Shown: positions 10,601 to 22,600 of the stretch, one piece after another
Layout: each line of letters opens with the position of its first letter
How positions within the stretch are numbered: the stretch's first letter is position 1
Assembly: GCF_033807715.1 (NCBI RefSeq)
Contig: NC_084587.1
Location: 21,632,517-21,696,516 of the forward strand
Reading direction: 5' to 3'
DNA from: Cololabis saira
Lineage: Eukaryota; Chordata; Actinopteri; Beloniformes; Belonidae
Length of the DNA: 64,000 nt
Program-made: the position numbers and the translations under genes
The notes under the pieces: model-generated
What the model was told of the DNA's origin: nothing
Database searches by the model: none
The model's input: only the letters and a program-made list of their open reading frames with translations

Positions 10601-13600
10601 TCTTTTTCCTGTCCTGCACAATTATTTGTCCTTGTATTGTTAATATAATTACTGTTTTATCATTGTGCATATGAATAAAAAAAATAAAAATAAAAAAAAA
10701 CTTACTGATATACATATTTTTATACTGACATGGCCACAAACAAAGTGGCAAAGTTGTGTATGCTAGTATTTATGAATTTGTAGTCTCTTCAAACACCTTA
10801 TTATATGATCTTAAACACAGATTTTCCATATGCCGCATTTAAAGACTTGAGGTACTTCTAATTCTTACGCCATGAAACAGCGAGCTGCTGTTAGGATCCA
10901 TTCTTCATGAATTAAAGAGCCTCCACAAGCATGTACGTAAGATACAGGGAACACTGGTGAAGCCTGGGGAGAAGACGTATATCAGTTTCACAGTAAAAGC
11001 TCTTGTCTGTCATGGATAACGGGGAACACAGAGAAGCAGGAGTTCACTATACCTGCATGGAGACCTGCCAGGGCCAGGAGTGGGGGACTGCCTCCTCCCC
11101 ATTAACCGCCCTCGGAGTGGCTGTATTTGGTGTCACTTCCGGGTTGCCACAGTTTTTTGGCCAGGCTAAAATAAGATGGTAGAGGTACTAAACTTTTGCC
11201 TGTTATCAAGCGTTCAGACCAATGTTATATGTGTAAAGTTAAATCAGAGCTTATAAAATTAGTTAGTTAGTGATAGTTAGTTAGTGATTTATTCCGAACA
11301 TGCAAATTATATATAACGTAAATATGAACAAGTAAAACAGAAATAATAATACAAAATGGCCGATCAAGACAATTTTACAAAACAAAACAAAATAAAACAA
11401 AAAAACAGCATAAAACAAAAAAACAAAAAAACAGCATAAAACAAAAAAAAACAGCACAGTAATTTCACTTCCATGTCCGAAAAGGACATGGAAGTGAAAT
11501 TAAAATTATATAATGATTTCATTCACAACCTCTCCAGTTATTTCTTAATTAAATGGTTGTTAGCGTTTTCATTAACCGACCAGTTATATGTCGAACCCGG
11601 AAGAAAATTTAGTGCCTGATTCCAACAACAAATGCATTAAAAGAACAAAAAAACAGCCGAGAGGCATGTTTACATCAACCCTCCTCTTTTAATTGCCCCT
11701 TTGAGCCATTTGGGAGATGAAGACACTAATTCTTACAGTTTTGCCATATTTTCCTCTTCACAATGTGCCATCTACTTTCAGTAGGACACAGATCTGGACT
11801 ACTGGCAGCCCCAACACGCACGCACTGTCTCTACAGGAAGGTAAATGATCATACTGTGTTCATAGGTCTTACTGATGGTAATGTTGTCCCATGGGTTCAG
11901 ACGACGAGGAGGTAAAGTCGGAATCACACTGGGATCAGTGGTCCAATACCCACGAAATCCCCTCTGCTGATTTGCTCCGTTGCTAAGGAAGCGGATGACT
12001 ACTGTGCTGCTTGTGATGGTGAAGGTGGGTGGTGGGGAAAAGCCACAGAATCGGCCTGTGGAACCAGAAAATATACCAGAAATATACATGTGTTTTCTCT
12101 TTCCCACCACGGTGACTTATAAACTATGGAGGATAAAGAGTAACATATGAATGTATAAGATGGAACATGGTGACCAACCCAGTGATGTCACGTTTTCTCC
12201 ACCGAAGACCTCCACATAGTCCACGCAGTTTCCTAATATATTAACAGGTTGCAAATCAAAGTGAGTGAAGACTACATGGATACTTTTTGATGAAGGAATG
12301 CTGATACGCCATGTGCAAGCAATCTGAGCTTCGCAGTCATTTGGCCAATTTGGGGACATGATTTCGCCCTGATTGCTGCTGAAACTTCCTCCACAGGGAG
12401 CTGTGGTATGGGGGAGGGGGAGAGAGAAGAAAAACCAAAAATGAAACAAGCGTAATTTGTCTGAAGCACTATATGCTCAGTTGTGTTTCCCGTCTTACCC
12501 TCTGTGGGGTCCACTGCCCTCCAGGTGGCGGTAAAACCTGTGTCCACCACCTTGTCATCGGAGGAGAAGCTGACGTGAAGTGTGTCTCCATCACTTACCA
12601 CATCTTTCGGGGGGACGTGACTGCAGTGGGTTCCTAAGAGAAACATGTAAAAAGAGATGTAAAAACTGTTTATGATAAACTCTTTTTCATTAAAGCCAGC
12701 ACTTTAGTTTAGAACTGGGCTACATCTCAGCTGTCAATGGGCGAGAAGACTTAAACAAGTTTTTGGACAGTGGAATGAAGCCGGATAACACAGAAAACTT
12801 CAAGCTCAGTAAGACCATGAACACACACAGCTGAATTGGAATTCAATTAATATAAATATTAGTATTGAATTGGACTTAATCTGGCTGTAAATTCATTTAC
12901 AGAGAATCACATTTACTGTATTGAACTTGTAGTAAACCTCTTTGGTTTATCTGTAGTGCCTGATGATTACTTTTGTTGTGAATCAGCAATTTCCAAATAA
13001 ACTTTAGTTACTTTGGGTCTGGAACCTCGGATTCAAGAGGAACAATGCGGTTTTCGTCCCGGTCGTGGAACACTGGACCAGCTCTACACCCTCCGCAGGG
13101 TGCTCGAGGGCGCATGGGAGTTTGCCCAACCAGTCCACATGTGTTTTGTGGACTTGGAGAAGGCTTTCGACCGTGTCCCACGTGGCATCCTGTGGTGGGT
13201 GCTCCGAGAGTATGGGGTCGGAGGCCCTCTGCTGAGGGCTGTACGGTCCCTGTATGACCGGAGCAGGAGCTTGGTTCGCATTGCCGGCAGTAAGTCAGAC
13301 CTGTTCCCGGTGCGTGTTGGACTCCGGCAGGGCTGCCCTTTGTCACCGGTTCTGTTCATTATTTTTATGGACAGAATTTCTAGGCGCAGCCAGGGGCCGG
13401 AGGGGGTACGGTTCGGGAGCCACTTGATTTCATCTCTGCTTTTTGCAGATGATGTGGTCTTGTTGGCTCCCTCGAGCCAGGACCTTCAGCATGCACTGGG
13501 GCGGTTTGCAGCCGAGTGTGAAGCAGCTGGGATGAGAATCAGCACCTCTAAGTCTGAGGCCATGGTTCTCGACCGGAAAAAGGTGGCTTGCACCCTCCAG

Positions 13601-16600
13601 GTCGGGGGAGAGTTCCTGCCTCAGGTGGAGGAGTTCAAGTATCTTGGGGTCTTGTTCACGAGTGAGGGGAGAACGGAGCGCGAGATCGACAGGCGGATCG
13701 GTGCGGCGGCCGCAGTAATGCGGTCATTGTATCGGTCCGTCGTGGTGAAGAGGGAGCTGAGTCGAAAGGCAAAGCTCTCAGTTTACCGGTCGATCTACGT
13801 TCCCACCCTCACCTATGGTCATGAACTCTGGGTCATGACCGAAAGAACGGGATCCCGGATACAAGCGGCCGAAATGAGTTTCCTCCGCAGGGTGGCGGGG
13901 CGCTCCCTTAGAGATAGGGTGAGGAGCTCTGTCACCCGGGAGGAGCTCGGAGTAGAGCCGCTGCTCCTCCACATCGAGAGGAGCCAGCTGAGGTGGCTCG
14001 GGCACCTGTATAGGATGCCCCCTGGACGCCTCCCTCGTGAGGTGTTCCGGGCATGTCCCACCGGGAGGAGGCCCCGAGGAAGACCCAGGACACGCTGGAG
14101 TGACTACGTCGCTCGGCTGGCCTGGGAACGCCTTGGAGTCCCCCCGGAAGAGCTGGAGGAAGTGTCCGGGGAGAGGGAAGTCTGGGGATCCCTGCTCCGA
14201 CTGCTGCCCCCGCGACCCGGACTCGGATAATGCGGTGGACAATGGATGGATGGATGGATACTTTGGGTCTGGATCAAATCAATATAAATGATATTTTGTG
14301 TTGAAAGTTTTCATATAATATTATGGCTCTTACAGGACTGTCTCAGAAAATTAGAATATTGTGATAAAGTCCTTTATTTTCTGTAATGCAAAAATGTCAT
14401 ACATTCTGGATTCATTAAAAATCAACTGAAATATTGCAAGCCTTTTATTATTTCAATATTGCTGATCATGGCTTACAGCTTAAGAAAACTCAAATATCCT
14501 ATCTAAAAAAAATTGGAATATTCTGGGAATCTTAATCTTAAACTGTAAACCATAATCAGCAATATTAAAATAATAAAAGGCTTGCAATATTTCAGTTGAT
14601 TTGTAATGAATCCAGAATGTATGACATTTTTGTTTTTTTAATTGCATTACAGAAAATAAAGGACTTTATCACAATATTCTAATTTTCTGAGACAGTCCTG
14701 TATACCCACTCTGGTCTCGCAGTGGAAGTACAAGAGCGTAACTTTTGGACTTAAATATCTTAACACACCCATGACAATACAAATGAAACAATTGCATAGG
14801 GGTTCACTCCATTTCTTACTGCAGCCCACTTATTTGTTGCACTGCATTCAACCGTTTTGGGTTCGTTGTGGCCAAAAAACCAGGTTGTGACATTTATATT
14901 CATGTAAATCACATTTTAGTTGTTGCAAAAAAAGAAACTAAGATATTTATAGCCTATTTCGGCTCATTTATTTGGCTATAGTCATGCTTTTAGTTTGAGC
15001 CATATCCTGAAGAAAGATAGAGGTAAAAAAAGTTTAGCAGCCATGTTACACATGTTGTACAAAATTAGAAAGCTTTAGGAGATATTCACATACCCAGACT
15101 TCCTATTTGGTCTGTGAGGGTGACTTTGTCATTCCTACACATCTGACTCTCCTCCAGAGAGAAATTGTGGAAATGGAGGTGAACCAGTTTGCCTTCAGGC
15201 ACCTGGATGCTCCACTGGCAGTGGGCTCTGTTGCTGTAGCTGCCAGGGTAACCCATGGAGGATATGGTACCACCTGTACCTGTCAGCTCCTTCGGCCCTC
15301 CACAACCAGATGCTACTCAGAGAAGACAGAAGATGAAAACCAGCAACACACTCTGAATTTGTTACATTTGTCACCCTGTGAGCAAAGAGTGTGAGCATAA
15401 ACAGCTGGATTCATACTTTGCTGATGGTAAATATCCCTGCGGATGACACCTGTGATCCAGGGAATATAGGCAGAGGAGCGGGTGAACACGGACAGCTTCT
15501 TATTCATAACAAATCCTACAGGGCCAAAGCTGGTTATGCCATGAACCTCCCAGGGTGCATCAGGTGTATCCTGGCAGACAAGTGGGCCGCCTGAATCTCC
15601 CTTCCCAAGTCACAAAATAAAGATGACTTTAAAAAAAACAATAGCAATTTCATTGCCGGCCAGAGTAATGTAGCCAATCTGGTGGGAGTTTCTTTTTTCT
15701 TACTTGACACACAGACTTGAGCTCATCCGGCTCGGTGTAACCGCAGCAGATCATGGATGTCTTGACCTGGAACCACCAGTAATCCATCTTTTTGCAGGTG
15801 TCATACGGCACAACGGGTAAGGCGACCTGGTGGAGGGTTTCCGACGTCTTAGCGTTCAGAGACTCACCTTATAAAACACATAAAACCAGACTGATTCTAC
15901 CAAACTGTGTAGTTCCACATTATGTCCAGCAGATGACATGCAAACTATGCAGCTAGAATTTCCAGCAGTGCAAAAGCTTCGGTCTGAGCATCTCAGACAA
16001 AAAATATCCCTTTAAGGCTGCAGTTTGTTACATCGATATAAACATGCAGGCTGCTAATAGGGGCTGAACATGAAGCAGAAACAGCACCTGTCTCAACTCT
16101 CCAGCGGGTGGCGTAGCATTTCTTTCCTTCAGGTAGAACTTCCTCCTCCGATGGCAGACACGCATATGATATCTCATCTCTTGGTATCACCTCCTCATCC
16201 AGCTTGACCAGGGCAATATCAAACTCCACCGGGGGCACAGTGGGATACTTGACGGCCTCATGATAATAAATGTCAGATATTTTGATGCACCGTTCACTCG
16301 GTTCAGTGAAGGTCAGGTTGTGTTTGCCGAGGCAAATGCGCCAGCGCTGCAGCTCATCCGCATATCTGATGGAGAAAATTGGCAAATGAATCACTAATCA
16401 CACTTTACAAAGTACAGTAGACACACACGTCGCTGGTAGTTCGTTATGTAGACAAACACGAAGAAACAGGATATGGGGAGTATATATTTTTGCCTGTGGG
16501 AATTCCTGTTTTTACAAAAAATGGTCTCTCACATAGTTCACAGGCTCCACAGTGCACCAGCATCTCTCTGCATGTCACTGTGGACCATTAGCCAAAGCGC

Positions 16601-19600
16601 TGAAGCATCTCTAACAAGGTGCAGCTCTTACACTGTTATACCGGGAGCCTGAGGTAAAAGCTTAGACACAGATAGCCGCCTTTTGAAATGACACAAATGA
16701 GATTCCAGTAGGGCAGCATGGTGACTTCGTGGTCAGCACTGTCGGCTCACAGCGAGAAGGTTCCTGGTTTGACTCCCGGGTTTGCATGAGTTTGTATGGT
16801 CTCCTCATGCTTGCATGGGTTTTCTCCAGTAACTCCTGCTTCCTTCCACTGTCCAAAAACAGGCCTGTTAGGTTGACGGACGTGCTAAATTGGCATAGGT
16901 ACTGTTTGGTAATAATAGGTATGCAAGTGTGCATGGTTGTTTGTTTATATAAGTGTCCCTGCTATGAACTGGCGACCAGTCCAGGGTGTATCCCCATCTT
17001 TCCCCTGTAATGAGCTGGGATAGGCTCTAGCAGACCCCCGTGACCCTGTACAGGATTGAGCAGTTATAGAAAATGAAGGGATGGAGCTTCCAGGATGCTG
17101 TTTTTTTTAAGCCTTTGCAGAAAATCTGAATGTATTCTCCACTGCTTTCTTTAGAGTATTTCCTGATGCACTCATTGCATGCACTTATTCACCTTATGAA
17201 ACAGCGAGCTGCTGTAAGTACCCAGTTCTTATGAACGAGAGTCCCACTGCAGACGTGTGAGAAGGAGGGCTCTGGGGGACCGCCCAGCCGGACCTGAAAC
17301 AACACACACACAGTCAGTCAGTGAATTTAGATGCAGAAAAGAACTGGAAAAGCTGACATTTCTGATATGTTGATCAAGCAACATCAGTCCTGGTAAATTT
17401 AGATTTAAAACTTTTTTTTTTTTTTTTTATTAGCCTACATTTATTAGAGCAGATTCTTACCTGTATGGACCCTTGCCATGGCCAGGAGTGTGGTATGGCT
17501 TCCTCACCATTCACAATGCCAACATTAGGAGAAATGGCTGGTTTCCCGCACATACTCGGCCACTCTGCAAGAGATTTGCTTGTGTGTAGATGAATACGTC
17601 AAATCTGCTGCTGACAGGCAAGGCACTGTGTTGCAGAGCAAGCCCTGTCACTCACAGACCCAGACACAATGATTCACATTTTTTTGGGTTTAAAAAAAAA
17701 AAGAATTCTCAGCAAACACAGATGACATTGCTGGTTACAGTGACCTGGTGAACATGTCCCTCAGGTTTCTACTGACATTGATCTATTCTCATGGATTTGT
17801 CATATCTACATGCAACCATGCTCTTGCAGCAAACTGCAAAGCAAAAATCATCACCGCATGCTGAACATACTGTTCAGATCTACATTTATTTTAGCCACCC
17901 TTAAAACACTTAGGCAATCTCATATTTTTTCTCTTCGAAGTACCAACACATGACAAATGGCGTAGCTCTCCCAAACGATGGGTTTAAAAAAAATCTCATA
18001 AGCAGGAGAGTCCATCTATAAAACTCTATTTGAGCAATTGGTTTGGCAGCGGTCCGGGCCACCTGGGGCTCATCCCTCGGGGAAGAGCGGCGAGAAAGGA
18101 CAGTGAGGCAATAGGTGACTTCACATTGTATTCTCAGCACATCAAATCACCTTACTTTAGCTGCACACGGGAGATGAGAGAGGGCGTGTGAGGAGGGGAT
18201 GAGGAGGAGAAGAAACAGGAATCAGATGAATAGTAGGTTTTTGTGCAGCAGCTTCCTAAGGAGTGTCAGAAACTCTTCATATTTGAAAAAGGAGTCTCTG
18301 CCAACATGATGACAGTGTATAAGAAAGCTCAAGAGACATTTGTAAGTAAAGTTAACACATAGGTAGATGTATGATAGCATTACATCGTCTGTGATGGTTT
18401 TATTGATTAAACACATTTAAGTTGCAAGTAAAAAGGTGCTGTGGTATACTAAAATTGGTAAATCGTTGGGGCAATTGTTTGAGGGTGAAGCCAGTAAGAA
18501 CAGTGCTGTTAAAAAAAAAAGACTTGGCTACATTGGCTTCCTCAGGTTAAGACCTGAGCTCAGTGCAGGGCCCTCCCTGGGTTTGTAGAGGATGGCAATG
18601 CCCAGAACTGTCACTTAGGTAGAAGCACTGGGTGATAAAATGGGCGAAAAAAATCAGGATAAAAATATTATAGAAAAAAACAAAAAAAAAAAGACTTTAG
18701 AAATTCGCGAATTTCACGTTCATTCCCCAAAGCATCAGGCCATGTCTTAAAATTGCTTATTGTGTCTAGAAACAGGAGAAAATTGAAAAGTATTCACCAT
18801 TTTTTACCTAATAATTAACTAGGAACTCTTAACTTACTGAGTGATTGTGGCAGAATGTGCGGCAAATGATAACAGCAATATTATGATGATGAACAAACCA
18901 CAACACAAAAGGCACAACACAAATAGGCTTTTAAGGTTGTAATTGTAAATGTGCTCACAGTTTACATATAAAGTAGCTGTGGATCAACAGCAGCATTCGT
19001 TTGAAATCTCTTTTTTAGATCTTTCTTTTCTTTCTGAAGCACCTGCTCTCTGCAACTGTCAGCAGTACACTGTAATGGGGGCGGGTTCAGACAACCAGCA
19101 ACCAAAACAAGGTGCTAAAATGGGCTAAAATGCTTTCTAGAGCTGAGGTAAACCACAAAGCTTTAAGAGCTCAACGCTTTTAAACACGTTTTGTTTTTTT
19201 TTTTCAATTTTACATTTTTGATATCAAAATACAAATCAGCATAGCTTCAACCCTACCTCAATATATCTGTAGTCAACACAGAGATACTTTACCTATGGAG
19301 ATGCTGTCCCAGGGGTTGGGCTGAGCAGGCGGCTCAGTGGGAGCAGACAGACTGGGGTTCGTAGTCCAGTAGGCCCGGAAGCCTTTGCCTTCAGCAAGTA
19401 AGTCTGTTTGAAAACGGATCACCAGTCTGTTTCCTTCTGTCTGGAATGTATTAGGCAGGGTCGTTCCGCAAAATGGACCTAAATGCATTGAAATAACTTG
19501 TTAATAGTTAATAAACAAATGCATTATCAAATATCATGACGAACAAAAAGGCAAAAGCTTCATGTGTAATAAACCTGCTCACCTTTCTTTTTAATCAGTG

Positions 19601-22600
19601 TATTAGTCCAATTACTGATGTCATATAGCATTACGTTGTCATGGCACTTGGATTCTTGGGAATCTTTGGCTTCTAGGTCGAAGTGGGTGAATGTCAGGGA
19701 GATTTTTTTCCCAAAAGGTAAAACAACGTTCCACATGCAGTCGGTATTGACCTTGTAACTTATAGGCCAGTTCTGGGATTTGATGACCCCAGTTTCCTTT
19801 TCAGAAGAAAAGGCACAGCCCTGAATTTCTGAAAGAAGAAGTGGAATTAGAGAAAGTATATGAGATGCATGATTTGACAAATGTTGATAAGCTGAATTAT
19901 CTGTGCGAGAAAATTTTGTGGAATCCACAAAATAATCTCATAATGGCTAAATGAAAGCAAGGGCTCCATTTAAGTTATTTTGTGATGATATACATTTTTT
20001 TTATTAAATAAGTGACGATACATACAGTTGCAACATTTGCACAGCATAGCAACTTGCCATGCAGTGTACATTAAAATAGTCATTTGTAAATGATTTCAAA
20101 CCCATATTTTAAACAAGTCCAGTCCAAGACAAATAGCAAAAAGTTATCTTTAAAAAGAAAAAAAATCCCAGTTAGATTTGGCGTGAGCAACATGTTTTAA
20201 CAGGTACTAGAAAAATGGTGTCATATTACTGGTCAAATATAGGAATAGATATACTGTAAAGGCATCATCCCAGAGAGACTGTAGTGAAAATAGGCTGGGT
20301 TCATGGTTGGGGTTTTTCATTATTTTCAAACTCTGCTCTTATACGTTTTTTTTTATTTTTTTATCAGATTCATATTCAATTCCAGTATTATTCTGACATT
20401 GTTCTTCCCTTTTTCTTTTCTGTTGGTTTTGATTTCTGCCTTTGCCCGTTCAGTTCCTGCCATCCAAGCCTGGTTGGAATCTGTAAATATACTCTGGTTC
20501 TTATTGTTCTCTGTCAGATTGTTTTAGCTCCTTTGTAATAAATGGTTTAGCTGTTTATCCACCTGGCTTCCTAGAGAGCATAGCACTTCAGCTTGTTCCT
20601 GTTATTGTTGTTGTTGTTTTTTAAAGGATCCTGTCTTTTCCCTGCTCCCTGTTGCAATGTTTACCTTCTGGACTCTTTTATTATCTTTTGGACATCTTTT
20701 TCATTATGTTTTACGCCTCTCCTTGTCGAATTTTACATGGCTGCAATTATGTTCCTACAATAAACGCAACCATTACAAGCGGTTCACCACCAAACAGTGT
20801 CACCAAATGTAAAATTGTAAAAGATTCACAGTATCTAGGGACATTTCCACACAGGGAGCAGGGTTACAGCAATAATTATATGGCTTTGATTCTTGAAATA
20901 TACCATTTCTGTAATGGAATTTGATGTACGGGAATGCTTGTGATAACTGTCATCATTGATCATAGCTCAGCACTGCCGTCAAAAATGTCAAGTAAAACCA
21001 CAGGCATTGTATAAAAGATGGACTTGATCACTGTGATGTGAGACATTAAAATACTTCCTTTCATTTTATGTCCAATCTTGACCTTTAGCCATCACTATAT
21101 TGGTGACTTTGATCTATATGGAGCAGATGTAATCACATTTAGACAAAAATGTGGAGTGGCAGGGTGAAAAATGATTCTTCTCCCGAGGACAGTGAGGATA
21201 GACTTAAGCAGACCCTGGAGACTGGATGGAGGAATGGATGGATGGAGGGATGGAGGGATGGATGATCTCCTGATCTTTAGAATACAGCCTATTGTTAAAA
21301 TTCTACCACACATATTAAAATAAACATGAACACCTTCTCTAAAGATTGTTGAGGTTAAACTGAGGGATAGTGGAAATGTCCCTGGGGTTAATAAATCAGA
21401 GTATTTCAGGAGCTCACAGATGTCATGATCTCAAGATAACAGCATAAAGAGATTATTTTGCCTCAGAACATCAAAGAGGTCCAACGTTATCATTGATGAT
21501 GGTGGTCCATTATTACATTGGATATGTGTAACATGGACATCTTTAAGGGACCATAAAATATACAAAGCATTTGAACATATGCTTTTTTCAGGGGTGGTCT
21601 TTCTTTTCAGCAGGACAATGCCATATCCCATTCTGTTACAACAGCAATTACAAGACTGTAATTCATGTTTTGCGTTTTTATGATGAGGCACATAATCGCT
21701 TGAACGAGATATATATGCTTTGGACAGTCAGAGTGTTCTTCATTGTGTGTGTGTGTGTGTGTGTGTGTGCATGGGAGTGTTCCTTTACACATATATCAGT
21801 CCTCAGTACCTGCAATATCTTCAGGATACACAGCCTCCCACTTGGCAGAAAATCCTCGGTCAGTGAGGCGACCGTTGGACATGAAGGTGACAGATATTGT
21901 GTCGCTGGCGCTTATCACCAGTGGGGGAAGGATGTAGCCACAGTGTGTACCTGAGAAGGAAGAAGAGGAAGAATACGGGTGAAAGACAGAAGTAAATGGA
22001 GAAAGCGAGGTCAGGAATGGGGATGGTATTGGTGCTGTTATGAATGAATGAAAATGGAAGCTGTCCAGTGTTAGGTAAAAATGCTTATGTTTAAGATTAA
22101 TGAAATAAGATTGTAGGTAGACGACATGTAAACCATGTCATTGGATCTCTTGCATTACAGTGACATAAAAACGCACTCCCCTCCAATTCTAATATTTTAC
22201 TTACAGGACCTAATATGAAATATTCAAGTCCTTAACCAGTCTGGAAATTAGCTAAATACAACCACAGATAAACAAAAACACTTGTTACAGTACAGTATGT
22301 GCAGGGATATCAATGAGGGAGAACAAATGCTGGTATTAGTCGCAGTATTTAAAATGCAAATTGAAACACAGCATCGCAAATACACAATCAGATAACTCTT
22401 TGAATCCTTTTGCGGTCCTCTCAGTTCTAGTGTTGCTTACAAACAGTTGCACACTCGGCTAAGACACTTTCATCACCTAGTTGTAAGTGTTGCACAGGGA
22501 GTGTGAGCCTGGACCGCTGCGCTTCAGTCCTTGAGAGCTCAGCAATAGATAAAGCTGTATCAGCCCCACTGCAGCCAGTGAAGTGAGTAATGAGAGGTAA

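Larger units (their letters stand above)
7667..11165 (-). other. Exons 21-25: trypsin-fold domain 2, catalytic His replaced by Arg
   Basis: The second S1A domain, ending the protein with TAA at 7669-7667. The activation region reads TPR then AVNGEE: Arg1147 is a possible cut site, but the new N-terminus would be Ala1148 instead of Ile/Val16. The His57 motif is LTAARCF again, with Arg1194 on CGC. Asp102 is Asp1251 (DIALVHL), and Ser195 is Ser1351 in GDSGAP. The TGWGDE strand is intact, unlike in domain 1. Residue 189 is Ser. Exon sizes (113, 95, 290, 161, 201 nt) and phases closely match domain 1 (104, 101, 278, 164, 226), as expected after a block duplication. Confidence 0.85.
11873..15315 (-). 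other. Exons 17-20: CUB5 and CUB6
   Basis: CUB5 is exons 17 and 18 (222 and 135 nt), and CUB6 is exons 19 and 20 (222 and 183 nt). All are in phase 1, matching the CUB3/CUB4 cassettes. CUB5 begins SGCGGPKEL and shows YPGSYSN, CQWSI and a [10 protein letters not shown] strand. CUB6 begins APCGGSFSS and shows [14 protein letters not shown] and [10 protein letters not shown]. The 2.5-kb intron between exons 17 and 18 holds the RTE insertion at 13024-14258 and the palindromic MITE at 14333-14700. The exon 19 donor is G then GTTGGT, a weak but acceptable site. Confidence 0.82.
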
